Part shown: positions 1 to 8,485 of the stretch, one piece after another
Numbering within the stretch: position 1 is the first letter of the stretch
Layout of the letters: each line of letters starts with the position of its first letter
Origin: Faucicola mancuniensis
GTDB taxonomy: Bacteria > Pseudomonadota > Gammaproteobacteria > Pseudomonadales > Moraxellaceae
DNA length: 64,000 nt
Assembly: GCF_046523945.1 (NCBI RefSeq)
Contig: NZ_CP171363.1
Coordinates: 310,001 to 374,000 of the forward strand
Direction: 5' to 3'
Program-made: the position numbers and the translations under genes
Notes under the pieces: generated by a model
What the model saw: only the letters and a program-made list of their open reading frames with translations
Database searches by the model: none
Told to the model about the DNA's origin: nothing

Positions 1-1644
1 CGTTTAAAAGAACAGGTCAAATTTTCCAAACGTCCGATTGCGTGGATTTTAGATAATTTTCAACGTTTATTGGATAAAATCACCAACGCTTATGGCAAAA
101 TTTTGGCTTGGAGTTTACGCCAACGTTTTTTAACGCTATTAGTTGCGGTTGGCTCGTTGGTGGGGGCATTTTTTGCGGTCAGTCTTGTCGGGAAAGAATT
201 TGTTCCCCAACCTGATTTGGGTGAAATTAAAGTCAAATTTGAAACGCCTGTCAATGCCAATTTGGACTATACCCAACAAAAAACCGTCCAAGTCAATGCG
301 GTACTCAACAGTTTTCCAGAAGTTACCGACACTTACGCCACCATCAATTCGCTGGCTTATAGTGGCAAAAATCGGGTACAAATAAAGGTTTCACTCACGC
401 CAAAAGACGAGAGAAGCAAAAAATTACCCGAACTTAGCCGAGAAATCCGAGAACAATTACAACGCATCGGTGGTATAGAAGTCACGTCTGTCGCAGGGTC
501 AGATATGGCGGTATCGGGCGGATTAAAGCCAATTATGATTTCTATCAAAGGCGATGATTTGGACGAATTGCAACGCCTGTCCAACGAATTTATGCAACGA
601 CTTGACAAGGTGGACGGCTTGGTAGACATAGAAAGCACACTAAAACAGCCAAAATCGATGGTATCCGTCAAAATTGACCGTATCGCCACCAATGACGCAG
701 GCTTGTCTATTGGACAAATTGGACAAGCGTTACGCCCACTACTGGCAGGCGATGATGTTACCACTTTTAAAGACGAAAACGGCAACAATCTTGACGTAAA
801 TGTGCGACTATCCGACCAAGACCACAGAACCATATCCCAACTACAATCACTGTATTTAACGTCCAACAAAACCGACCAAAATGGACAGCCCTTGTTAATT
901 CCGCTATCGCAAGTGGCAAGTTTTAGCGAAGCATTGGGCGTACCGCAGATTAACCGCCGAGATTTGTTCCGAGAAGTAGTGGTGCAAGCCAATACAGACG
1001 GCAGACCTGCTGGCGACATTGGTGATGACATTGCCAAAATCCAAGCCGACATGAAACTGCCACAAGGCTACAGCTTTGCGGTGCAAGGCTCAAACAAAGA
1101 CATGGCAGAATCTATCGGCTATGCAGTAACGGCTTTGGTGCTTGCGGTGGTATTTATTTATATGTTGCTAGGTTCACAGTTTAATAGCTTTTTATATCCG
1201 ATTGCAATTATGGCATCCTTGCCGTTGTCGCTGATTGGGGTGTTTTTTGCGTTATTTATCTTTGGCTCAACACTCAACATTTTTTCAATCATTGGTATTA
1301 TTATGCTGATGGGATTGGTGTGTAAAAATGCGATTTTGCTGATTGACTTTATCAAAGAAGCGATTGCCAACGGACAAAGCCGACACCAAGCCATCATGCA
1401 AGCAGGACAAACACGGCTACGTCCTATCTTGATGACGACGATGGCGATGGTGATGGGTATGATACCGCTTGCCATCGGTATTGGTGAAGGTGCAGAACAA
1501 CAAGCTCCGATGGCTCATGCGATTATTGGCGGTGTGATTACCTCTACCCTTTTGACTTTGATTGTTGTGCCTGTGATTTATACCTATCTTGACGATGCCA
1601 AAAACATGACGTTTGGTTTTGTGAAAAAGTTTAGCAAATCGTGA
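1..1644 (+). CDS. RND multidrug efflux permease, C-terminal part (5' end outside window)
   Basis: The frame is open from base 1, so the gene begins upstream; a TTG at 70 is internal. The visible ~547 residues are the C-terminal half of an HAE1-type RND inner-membrane pump, which exports drugs or other amphiphiles using proton motive force. Seen directly: a first membrane helix, the GKEFVPQPDLGEI segment that opens the second periplasmic loop, a large periplasmic part, then five to six hydrophobic helices including GLVCKNAILLIDF, which corresponds to the AcrB transmembrane segment carrying the conserved proton-relay lysine. The adaptor gene is expected upstream. Substrate cannot be told. The stop is followed by a convergent gene 37 bases away. 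Confidence 0.93.
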   Translation, partial: RLKEQVKFSKRPIAWILDNFQRLLDKITNAYGKILAWSLRQRFLTLLVAVGSLVGAFFAVSLVGKEFVPQPDLGEIKVKFETPVNANLDYTQQKTVQVNAVLNSFPEVTDTYATINSLAYSGKNRVQIKVSLTPKDERSKKLPELSREIREQLQRIGGIEVTSVAGSDMAVSGGLKPIMISIKGDDLDELQRLSNEFMQRLDKVDGLVDIESTLKQPKSMVSVKIDRIATNDAGLSIGQIGQALRPLLAGDDVTTFKDENGNNLDVNVRLSDQDHRTISQLQSLYLTSNKTDQNGQPLLIPLSQVASFSEALGVPQINRRDLFREVVVQANTDGRPAGDIGDDIAKIQADMKLPQGYSFAVQGSNKDMAESIGYAVTALVLAVVFIYMLLGSQFNSFLYPIAIMASLPLSLIGVFFALFIFGSTLNIFSIIGIIMLMGLVCKNAILLIDFIKEAIANGQSRHQAIMQAGQTRLRPILMTTMAMVMGMIPLAIGIGEGAEQQAPMAHAIIGGVITSTLLTLIVVPVIYTYLDDAKNMTFGFVKKFSKS

Positions 1645-1681
1645 TATTGTTTAATTTTACAAGTTTAAAAAGCCACATCTG

Positions 1682-2413
1682 TTAAAACGGCACGTCACTT
1701 TCCCACTCTAGCCACACGCCGTTGTTTGGGTGCTTTAGCCGAAGTTTACGAGCGTGCAGGCATAGACGTGGCGAAAGTTGATACGGCTTGCCATCAAGCA
1801 CATCTTGGGCATAGATGGGGTCGCCTAACATGACATGACCGATATGAAGCATATGCACTCTCAGCTGATGGCTACGCCCTGTTATAGGGTATAACGCCAC
1901 ACGGCTGACAGGGTTGCCTTGGCGTAGTTCATGGTGCAAGGTTTCATACTTGGTGTAGGCTCGTTTGTTCCAGTCCATATCCACGATATGCTTGGGTTTT
2001 TGTGGTGGGTCGTAACGCACAGGCACATCGACTTCGCCTTGTTGTGGGGTCGTTCCCCATACAACGGCTTGATATTCTTTTGATGGAATGCGGTCGATAA
2101 ATTGCTTGCTGATATGGCTTTGTGATTCGCTATTTCTAGCAAAGATGATAATGCCTGAAGTGTCCATGTCTAGGCGGTGAATCAGCTTGACATTTGGGTC
2201 GGCTTTGAGCAAACGAGATTGTAAGCTGACCTTTAATTCTTTGCCATCAACGGATAAAAGTCCATGCGGTTTGTCAATGACCCAAATGTCGTCATCACGA
2301 TATAAAGTAACGGATTTGGCGAAATCGTCAAAAAAAACTTGGGGTTGTTGGCTTTCTTCACGATTGCGTTGGGCGATGGATTCGGAGGTTAAGGCTTGGG
2401 GAAGTTCACGCAT
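1682..2413 (-). CDS. rluA: RluA-family pseudouridine synthase
   Basis: A 243-residue protein that isomerises uridine to pseudouridine in structured RNA. The catalytic motif HRLDMDTSG lies at about residues 79-87 with the catalytic Asp at 82, and the PITGRSHQLRVH motif at about 176-187. There is no S4 RNA-binding domain in front, which fits RluA (23S U746 and tRNA U32) rather than RluC or RluD; length is close to that of E. coli RluA (219). The exact target is inferred. The gene is convergent with the efflux pump and lies downstream of a small antitoxin-like relic. Confidence 0.85.
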   Translation of the reverse strand: MRELPQALTSESIAQRNREESQQPQVFFDDFAKSVTLYRDDDIWVIDKPHGLLSVDGKELKVSLQSRLLKADPNVKLIHRLDMDTSGIIIFARNSESQSHISKQFIDRIPSKEYQAVVWGTTPQQGEVDVPVRYDPPQKPKHIVDMDWNKRAYTKYETLHHELRQGNPVSRVALYPITGRSHQLRVHMLHIGHVMLGDPIYAQDVLDGKPYQLSPRLCLHARKLRLKHPNNGVWLEWESDVPF

Positions 2414-2438
2414 TGAGTAATGTTTTTCCTAAAATTTA

Positions 2439-2492
2439 CTAAAACATATGGTTTTCAAAATCTTCTATTGGCTCGTTAAAATCATCTGCCAT
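2439..2492 (-). pseudogene. 17-codon relic resembling an antitoxin tail
   Basis: A tiny frame of 17 residues, MADDFNEPIEDFENHMF, starts 5 bases after the stop of the RHH-like small gene. The ADDFxEPxxDF pattern resembles the C-terminal tail of DUF2281/VapB-type antitoxins, which often end in DDFDEPLEDFKDYM-like sequence. That suggests the degraded end of an antitoxin gene rather than an independent gene. Weak support; may be chance. Confidence 0.3.
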
Positions 2493-2497
2493 AAAAA

Positions 2498-2626
2498 TTA
2501 CTGTTCCTTATTTTCCAAATATTGATTAATCGCATTTTGTGCCAACACATCTTGACTAACACCGATTGCTTGCGAAACCGCAAACAACCGATTTTCAACG
2601 CTTGGCAACAAATTCACTGATAACAT
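2498..2626 (-). CDS. small ribbon-helix-helix antitoxin-like protein, no toxin partner
   Basis: A 42-residue frame starting 11 bases after the hemL stop with a clear ribosome site (AAAGGAA, 6-7 bases before ATG). The sequence MLSVNLLPSVENRLFAVSQ resembles the opening beta strand and first helix of CopG/RelB-like ribbon-helix-helix antitoxins (MLSVRLPxxLExRL). It stops at the point where such proteins continue into a toxin-binding tail, and no toxin gene follows. The next tiny frame may be the lost tail, which would make this a broken antitoxin. It could be co-transcribed with hemL. Family assignment is by pattern only. Confidence 0.45.
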   Translation of the reverse strand: MLSVNLLPSVENRLFAVSQAIGVSQDVLAQNAINQYLENKEQ

Positions 2627-2637
2627 CAGAAATTCCT

Positions 2638-3933
2638 TTAATTCTTCGCCATTTGCTCAAATACTTCTTTTGCCATTTTTAAGGTAAAATCCAAATCTTC
2701 CTGCGAATGTTCACTACTCATAAAACCCACTTCAAACGCAGACGGTGCAAGGTACACACCACGCTCAAGCATGCCATGAAAAAACGTGGCAAATTTTTTA
2801 TCATCACACTGGGTTACATCATCAAAGTTTTTTGGCAAATCATTCTCAGTAAAATACATACCGAACATACCGCCCAAACGTGTGGTTTTAAAGCCAATGC
2901 CAGCGTCTTTCGCCAATTTTTCTAAATTATCGGTTAAATACACCACTTTTTTAGCGATATCATCATAAAACCCATCTTTTGTTAATAAATCAAACATGGC
3001 AATCCCTGCACGCATGGCAAGCGGATTACCTGACAACGTTCCTGCTTGATAGACACCACCTAGTGGGGCGATATGTTCCATTATTTCACGTTTACCGCCA
3101 AATGCACCCACTGGTAGACCTGCACCGATTATTTTACCAAAAGTCGTCAAATCTGGGGTAATGCCAAAATGGGCTTGAGCCGATTTTAAGCCAACACGAA
3201 AGCCTGTCATCACTTCATCAAAAATCAGCACCGCACCATGTTTGGTACATTCATCACGAAGCGTATCATGAAATGCTTGGGTCGGCACAACCATATTCAT
3301 GTTGCCAGCGACAGGCTCAACAATCACGCACGCAATCTCATCGCCAAACTTGGCAAAACAGTCTTTGATAGCCTGTGGGTCGTTGTAGCGTAAAGTGATG
3401 GTATGTTTGGCAAAGTCAGCAGGTACGCCTTTTGATGTCGGTTCGCCAATATCAAGCATTCCTGAACCCGCTTTGACAAGCAAACTATCGCTATGCCCAT
3501 GATAACAGCCTTCAAATTTGACGATTTTATCACGTCCTGTATAGCCACGAGCTAGACGAATGGCAGACATGGTCGCCTCAGTCCCAGAGCTTGTCATGCG
3601 AATCATTTCCACACTTGGGATTAATTCACAAATTTTGTCGGCAATGGTGGTTTCAAATGGTGTCGGTGCCCCAAAGCTCAAGCCATCATCGGCGGCTTTT
3701 TTCACCGCTTCAATGATATGTGGGTGGGCATGACCCAAAATCATCGGACCCCAAGAACCGACATAATCAATATATGCGTTGTCTTCGGTATCATAAATTT
3801 TGCTACCTTTTGCACGGCTGATAAAAACTGGTGTTCCGCCCACGCCTGCAAAAGCTCGTACAGGTGAATTTACGCCCCCAGGGATATGGGCTTTGGCTTG
3901 TTTAAAAAGTAGTTGGTTGGTTTGGTTTGACAT
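2638..3933 (-). CDS. hemL: glutamate-1-semialdehyde 2,1-aminomutase
   Basis: HemL converts glutamate-1-semialdehyde to 5-aminolevulinate, the C5-pathway entry to heme. The protein of 431 residues is the usual length. The PLP lysine is in TTFGKIIGAG at about residue 267, and the cofactor aspartate in IFDEVMTGFR at about 239. I chose the ATG at 3933 because GGAAAAA precedes it at good spacing; an ATG 12 bases upstream (3945) has no ribosome site. The gene is flanked upstream by a MITE-like repeat and downstream by antitoxin relics. Confidence 0.95.
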   Translation of the reverse strand: MSNQTNQLLFKQAKAHIPGGVNSPVRAFAGVGGTPVFISRAKGSKIYDTEDNAYIDYVGSWGPMILGHAHPHIIEAVKKAADDGLSFGAPTPFETTIADKICELIPSVEMIRMTSSGTEATMSAIRLARGYTGRDKIVKFEGCYHGHSDSLLVKAGSGMLDIGEPTSKGVPADFAKHTITLRYNDPQAIKDCFAKFGDEIACVIVEPVAGNMNMVVPTQAFHDTLRDECTKHGAVLIFDEVMTGFRVGLKSAQAHFGITPDLTTFGKIIGAGLPVGAFGGKREIMEHIAPLGGVYQAGTLSGNPLAMRAGIAMFDLLTKDGFYDDIAKKVVYLTDNLEKLAKDAGIGFKTTRLGGMFGMYFTENDLPKNFDDVTQCDDKKFATFFHGMLERGVYLAPSAFEVGFMSSEHSQEDLDFTLKMAKEVFEQMAKN

Positions 3934-3954
3934 AATTTTTTCCATGATGTGTAT

Positions 3955-4175
3955 AAGAACCTGTATTCACAACATTACGCAGTAAAGTTTTACGGTTTTT
4001 TTGACAAACATTGATTTGCTTTTTCATGAAAAATGGCCAAATCTTGCGGCTCGATGTCAAAAACTTGCCTGATAGAATGACTATCAGTCTACGTTTTTTC
4101 CTTGCTGTTTATAAAAAGCAAAGCTGGCGATTTATCTCATTTTTCATTGCAAAAACGTTGTAAATGCAGGTTCTA
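3955..4175. repeat. MITE-like repeat, copy A (about 221 bp)
   Basis: Bounded by imperfect inverted ends: left AAGAACCTGTATTCACAACA, right (reverse complement) TAGAACCTGCATTTACAACG. The reverse complement of the interior aligns over most of its length with the element at 36435-36641, for example the shared GAGATAAATCGC, AAGGAAAAAAC, GATAGT-ATTCTATCA, CAAGTTTTTGAC and CCATTTTT blocks. It contains no coding frame. It fills the gap between the ppk2 terminator and hemL, so the hemL promoter must lie within or next to it. Confidence 0.75.
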
Positions 4176-4228
4176 AAAAAAGATAATGCTATTATAACGA
4201 TTTTGGTGGTTTTTGGCAAAATTGACGT

Positions 4229-4267
4229 AAAAAAACCAATTTACCCCATGGGATAAATTGGTTTTTT
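4229..4267 (-). terminator. rho-independent terminator of ppk2
   Basis: A perfect stem with arms AAAAAACCAATTTA and TAAATTGGTTTTTT around a loop CCCCATGGGA, 20 bases after the ppk2 stop. The symmetric A and T tracts would allow it to work in both directions. Confidence 0.8.
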
Positions 4268-4286
4268 GGCTAAATAACTTATGAAT

Positions 4287-5522
4287 TTATTTTTTGCCTT
4301 TTTTATTTTTTTTGCTTTCGCTGGTTTCTGCCAACATGATGACACTTTCATCACTGACTGCAAGGTCTTCTTTTTCGCCTTTTTCATACAACGCCCCTGC
4401 ACGACCGACAATCAACGGGTCTACCGCACGCACATTTTTGTTTTCTTTTTGGGTGTATGGCAGTTTGTTTAACACATAACGCATTGCCCCAAGTCTAGCA
4501 CGTTTTTTGTCGTCCGATTTGATGACAATCCAAGGACTTTCGGCGGTGTCGGTGTTGTAGAACATGGCTTCTTTTGCCAACGTATAATCGTCCCATTTGT
4601 TCAATGACGCTTTGTCAATGGGTGATAATTTCCATTGTTTTAATGGGTGGGCTTCACGTTGGGCAAAACGGCGACGTTGCTCTTCACGGCTGACCGAGAA
4701 CCAAAACTTGATTAAATGGATGCCTGAGCTGATTAAATGTCTTTCAAATTCAGGCGTTTGACGCATAAAATCGGCATATTGTTCATCAGTACAAAAGCCC
4801 ATCACACGCTCAACGCCTGCACGGTTGTACCACGAACGGTCAAACAGCACAATTTCACCAGAAGTCGGCAGATGTTTAATATAACGCTGAAAATACCACT
4901 GCCCTTGCTCTTGTTCGGTCGGTTTTTCAAGGGCGACAACGGTTGCCCCACGTGGATTTAGATGTTCCATAAAGCGTTTAATCGTACCGCCTTTACCAGC
5001 GGCATCACGCCCTTCAAAAATGATAACCACTTTTTGACCTGTTTCTTTCACCCATTTTTGGAGTTTTAACAGTTCAACTTGTAATTCGTATTTTTGGGCT
5101 TCGTAATTTTTTCGGCTCATGCGATTTTTGTAAGGATAACCGCCATCACGCCAATCTTCGGCAAGCTCGTCATCTTTTTTCACGCCTGACTTGATACTTT
5201 CGCTAATCAATTTTTCGGCAAACAAATCTTTTAACACTTTTAACTCATCCGCTGATGCGTCATGGATTAAGGCTTGTAAATCTTCGGTGGTTTTTTTCAA
5301 ATCGCCTTGTTTTAAATCTTCTAACACCGTTTCATCAATGGCACTTTTGGTTTTGGTCGCTTTACGTAAAAAACGGGCAGATTCTTTGTTGGCTTTTAGT
5401 TTTTCTGGGTCGGTTTCTAATGCTTGATTAACGGGAATCACAGGCTCTTTAAGTGGGCTTTTACGAGTGGTTGGTTTACGTGTTGTCGGTTTACGTGTTA
5501 CTGTCTTTTTTGGGCTTGCCAT
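4287..5522 (-). CDS. ppk2: polyphosphate kinase 2 (PPK2 family)
   Basis: Cytosolic enzyme that phosphorylates nucleotides using polyphosphate, or the reverse. The catalytic domain spans about residues 130-380, with the Walker A loop GRDAAGKGG at 171-179 and the DRSWYNR motif at 228-234. The first ~60 residues are a lysine/arginine-rich, disordered-looking tail with TRKPT-type repeats, and the C-terminus is again basic (SESKKNKKGKK). The start has a ribosome site (CTAGGAG). The window also encodes PPK1 at 19771. Whether it makes GTP, ATP or ADP cannot be read here. Confidence 0.92.
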   Translation of the reverse strand: MASPKKTVTRKPTTRKPTTRKSPLKEPVIPVNQALETDPEKLKANKESARFLRKATKTKSAIDETVLEDLKQGDLKKTTEDLQALIHDASADELKVLKDLFAEKLISESIKSGVKKDDELAEDWRDGGYPYKNRMSRKNYEAQKYELQVELLKLQKWVKETGQKVVIIFEGRDAAGKGGTIKRFMEHLNPRGATVVALEKPTEQEQGQWYFQRYIKHLPTSGEIVLFDRSWYNRAGVERVMGFCTDEQYADFMRQTPEFERHLISSGIHLIKFWFSVSREEQRRRFAQREAHPLKQWKLSPIDKASLNKWDDYTLAKEAMFYNTDTAESPWIVIKSDDKKRARLGAMRYVLNKLPYTQKENKNVRAVDPLIVGRAGALYEKGEKEDLAVSDESVIMLAETSESKKNKKGKK

Positions 5523-5725
5523 AAAATGCTCCTAGTTGTAAAAACATTTGATAAAAAAATGGATAAAAAATAAATCGCTATGTGATAACTATAGACTATT
5601 TTTAAATAATTTACAATTTTTTTACCGATAAAATGTTGATTTAATGACCTATATTTTTGCCATGATTTATCCATAAAAATATGTTATGATAGACAATTAA
5701 ACCCTTAATTTTCAGGTAGTATTCT

Positions 5726-5968
5726 ATGAACGCCCAAGATTTAATTGATTTATTACAACCACATTTTCCAAATGGCATTATCCAAGCTGCCAATCAAGGC
5801 AACAAATTTGACGTGCGTGTCGTGGACGATAGTTTTGACGGCAAACGTCCTGTCGCTCGCCAACAAGCGGTTTTGGCATTGGTAAACGACAAATTTGCCA
5901 GTGGCGAAATTCATGCGTTAAATATCCAAGCCTTGACCCACGCTCAATGGCAAGCTATGCAAGCGTAA
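5726..5968 (+). CDS. ibaG: BolA family protein (IbaG/YrbA-like)
   Basis: An 80-residue BolA-fold protein. Such proteins partner monothiol glutaredoxins and bind or transfer Fe-S clusters. The pattern V-DDSFDGKRPVARQQAVLALV followed by the EIHALNIQALT segment is typical of the IbaG/YrbA branch, as is its position just before murA, which is conserved in many gamma-proteobacteria. The ribosome site AGGTAG precedes the ATG. About 110 bases separate it from murA, including a short palindrome. Confidence 0.85.
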   Translation: MNAQDLIDLLQPHFPNGIIQAANQGNKFDVRVVDDSFDGKRPVARQQAVLALVNDKFASGEIHALNIQALTHAQWQAMQA

Positions 5969-5994
5969 TCATTAAAAAGTTAATGAAGTTAGCA

Positions 5995-6014
5995 GGGGTG
6001 TATTGAATACGCCC
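5995..6014. repeat. short palindromic repeat (GTGTATTGAATACGCCC type)
   Basis: GGGGTGTATTGAATACGCCC forms a small hairpin between the BolA-like gene and murA. The same core recurs at 17249-17265 and 26881-26898. Confidence 0.55.
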
Positions 6015-6078
6015 ATGATAATATATGATAACTAATTGAATTAACATCAATTTTAACAATAAAAATAAGGATAACAAG

Positions 6079-7341
6079 ATGGATAAATTTGTCATTACAG
6101 GTGGCACAAGAGTCAATGGCGAAGTCGTCATTTCTGGGGCGAAAAACGCTGCTTTACCGTTGTTAGCAGGTATGATTTTAGCAGAAACGCCAATTACACT
6201 CACCAACGTACCAACCCTAAAAGATGTAAAAACCTTGATTGATTTAATCAAAGGTATGGGCATTACCATTGACAAAAAAGGCGATACCGTAACTTGCGAT
6301 ACTAGCACAATTAACAACTATTATGCACCGTACGAGCTTGTCAAAACCATGCGTGCGTCTATTTTAGTATTAGCCCCATTGTTGGCACGTTTTGGACAAG
6401 CGGAAGTGTCATTGCCGGGCGGTTGTGCGATTGGCTCTCGTCCTGTTGACCAGCATTTAAAAGCGTTGGAAGCGATGGGGGCGATTATCAGCGTAGAAAA
6501 CGGCTATGTTAAAGCCAAAACGCCTGAAGGTGGTCGCTTAAAAGGCTGTAATTTTACCTTTGATATGGTAACAGTGGGCGGTACGGAAAACACCATTATG
6601 GCGGCGGTTTTGGCACAAGGTACAACTCGCCTAGAAAACTGTGCTAGAGAGCCAGAAGTGGTAGATTTGGCAAATATGCTTGTCAAAATGGGGGCAAAAA
6701 TTGACGGTATCGGCACGGCTTATATGACGATTGAAGGTGTGGAAAAATTAAACGGCTGTGAATATTCGGTCGTGCCAGACCGCATTGAAACAGGCTCATA
6801 CCTTGCGTTAGCCATGATGACAGGCGGTGATGTAACCGCTCGTAATACCAATGCTCACATTATGCAATCTGTGTTGTCAAAAATGACGGAAATGGGTGCG
6901 GACATTACCACAGGTGATGATTGGATTCGTGTAAAAATGGACAAACGCCCAACGGCGGTGGATATTCGCACCTTGCCACACCCAGCATTTCCAACGGATA
7001 TGCAGGCTCAACTGATGACGGTCTGTGCGATTGCGGACGGTACGAGTACGATTATTGAAAATATTTTTGAAAATCGCTATATGCACGTTCCTGAATTAAA
7101 CCGACTTGGGGCGAATATCAGCGTGGACGGTCATACTGCTGTGGTCAAAGGCGTGGAAAAACTCAAAGCTGCCCCTGTGATGGCAACCGATTTGCGTGCG
7201 TCTATGTCACTTGTGATGGCGGCGGTGGCAGCCGATGGCGAAACCACGATTGAGCGTATTTACCACATTGACCGTGGCTATGAAAATGTAGAAGAAAAAC
7301 TGCGTGGTTTGGGCGTAAAAATTGAGCGTGTGAAAGGCTAA
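6079..7341 (+). CDS. murA: UDP-N-acetylglucosamine 1-carboxyvinyltransferase
   Basis: MurA transfers enolpyruvate from PEP to UDP-GlcNAc, the first committed step of peptidoglycan synthesis; it is the fosfomycin target. Full length at 420 residues. The catalytic cysteine is present (PGGCAIGSRPVDQH, Cys at about 116), as is the N-terminal SGAKNAAL substrate-binding segment at about 19-26. The ribosome site AAGGATAAC precedes the ATG. The stop codon TAA shares its last base with the ATG of the following Dam-like fragment. Confidence 0.97.
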   Translation: MDKFVITGGTRVNGEVVISGAKNAALPLLAGMILAETPITLTNVPTLKDVKTLIDLIKGMGITIDKKGDTVTCDTSTINNYYAPYELVKTMRASILVLAPLLARFGQAEVSLPGGCAIGSRPVDQHLKALEAMGAIISVENGYVKAKTPEGGRLKGCNFTFDMVTVGGTENTIMAAVLAQGTTRLENCAREPEVVDLANMLVKMGAKIDGIGTAYMTIEGVEKLNGCEYSVVPDRIETGSYLALAMMTGGDVTARNTNAHIMQSVLSKMTEMGADITTGDDWIRVKMDKRPTAVDIRTLPHPAFPTDMQAQLMTVCAIADGTSTIIENIFENRYMHVPELNRLGANISVDGHTAVVKGVEKLKAAPVMATDLRASMSLVMAAVAADGETTIERIYHIDRGYENVEEKLRGLGVKIERVKG

Positions 7342-7676
7342 TGAGCAAACCTTTTTTAAAATGGGCAGGTGGTAAATCCAAACTTGTCCCATTTATAAAA
7401 ATGTATATTTTACAACTTGAAAATATTAACGCCCAAGATGTTGCCGAGTACGAACAGCAAAATAATATCAAATTAAAAGATTTTATGATTCAGCTTATTC
7501 AGTCAAAAAAGATGATTAAAGAAATAGGCGATTTGAAAGTTGATAATGAAATCAAATCATTAGGTGATAGCTTGGCAAAATATGCAAAAAGTAAACCCAT
7601 CTTAACAGATGAACAGACTAATCTGTTAGTACGCCAAAAATTTGCCGAAAAATGGGTAGCCAATGAAAGCCATTGA
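7341..7676 (+). pseudogene. Dam-methylase N-terminal stub joined to an antitoxin-like frame
   Basis: The first ~20 residues, MSKPFLKWAGGKSKLVPFIK, are the signature N-terminus (FLKWAGGK) of Dam-type adenine-N6 methylases, where this motif forms part of the SAM site. Homology then ends: an internal ATG at 7401 begins a ~91-residue helical, charged sequence unlike a methylase. Its end overlaps the start of a PIN-like toxin stub (7663), as antitoxin genes often overlap vapC. I read it as the residue of a dam gene overwritten by a VapBC-type module whose antitoxin part remains. The joined frame may be translated, but not as a methylase. Confidence 0.55.
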
Positions 7677-7710
7677 TACCAACATTGTATTGCGTTATTT
7701 TGTGAAATAA
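7663..7710 (+). pseudogene. vapC (PIN toxin) N-terminal stub
   Basis: A 15-codon frame, MKAIDTNIVLRYFVK, overlapping the end of the antitoxin-like frame by 14 bases. DTNIVLRYF is the highly typical start of VapC/PIN ribonucleases; the Asp is the first catalytic metal ligand. The rest of the ~130-residue toxin is absent, the frame ending in TAA followed by non-coding AT-rich sequence. This is a truncated toxin relic. Confidence 0.6.
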
Positions 7711-7802
7711 CTTTAACTTTTGACAAAAAAGCATCAAAATCGCCATTTTTTGAACTTTTAAAATAAGATTTATATATCGTAAATTAGACCAAAATCAAAA
7801 TT

Positions 7803-8447
7803 ATGACAGATACTTACAACGGCTTGACCCTAGCCTTATCAAAAGGGAGGATTTTAAAAGAAACCTTACCACTACTTACCAACGCAGGGGTAGAACTTTT
7901 AGAAGACCCAGAAAAATCCCGCAAACTTATCTTTGAAACCACCAACCCAAACGTGCGAGTATTAATCCTACGAGCGTCTGATGTACCAACTTATGTTGAG
8001 CATGGTGCGGCGGACTTTGGCGTGGCGGGCAAGGACGTATTGCTTGAGCACAACTCATCAAGCCTATACGAACTATTAGACCTAAAAATCGCCAAATGCC
8101 GAGTGATGACCGCAGGTGTGAAAGGGCAAGCTTTGCCAAATCGCCGTTTGCGAATTGCCACCAAATACGTCAATATCGCACGCAGTTATTTTGCCAGTTG
8201 TGGCGAACAGGTGGATATTATCAAACTGTACGGCTCAATGGAGCTTGCTCCACTTGTGGGCTTGGGCGATTTAATCGTGGACGTGGTCGATACAGGCAAC
8301 ACCTTGCGAGCCAATGGACTTGAGCCGTTAGACGAGATTTGCCAAGTGTCATCACGTTTGATTGTCAATCAAGTGAGTTTTAAACGTAAATTTGACTTGC
8401 TTGAGCCGATTTTAAGTAGCTTTAAACAAAGCGTTGAGAGTATTTAA
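7803..8447 (+). CDS. hisG: ATP phosphoribosyltransferase, short form
   Basis: HisG joins ATP and PRPP in the first step of histidine synthesis. The 214-residue length marks the short form (HisGs), which lacks the C-terminal regulatory domain and needs HisZ as partner; hisZ is not in this window. Characteristic segments are LALSKGRILKETLPLL near the start, GVAGKDVLLE at about 75 and DLIVDVVDTGNTLRANGL at about 158-175. It is not followed by hisD, the usual neighbour in many relatives; a small unknown gene and an insertion sequence come next. Confidence 0.95.
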   Translation: MTDTYNGLTLALSKGRILKETLPLLTNAGVELLEDPEKSRKLIFETTNPNVRVLILRASDVPTYVEHGAADFGVAGKDVLLEHNSSSLYELLDLKIAKCRVMTAGVKGQALPNRRLRIATKYVNIARSYFASCGEQVDIIKLYGSMELAPLVGLGDLIVDVVDTGNTLRANGLEPLDEICQVSSRLIVNQVSFKRKFDLLEPILSSFKQSVESI

Positions 8448-8485
8448 ATAAATAAATGAATTTTTATTGGTTACTATGGTGAATT

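Noticed and set aside
357..1052. 231-codon frame on the minus strand opposite the RND pump
   Set aside because: Full overlap with a well-supported gene and no recognisable domain.
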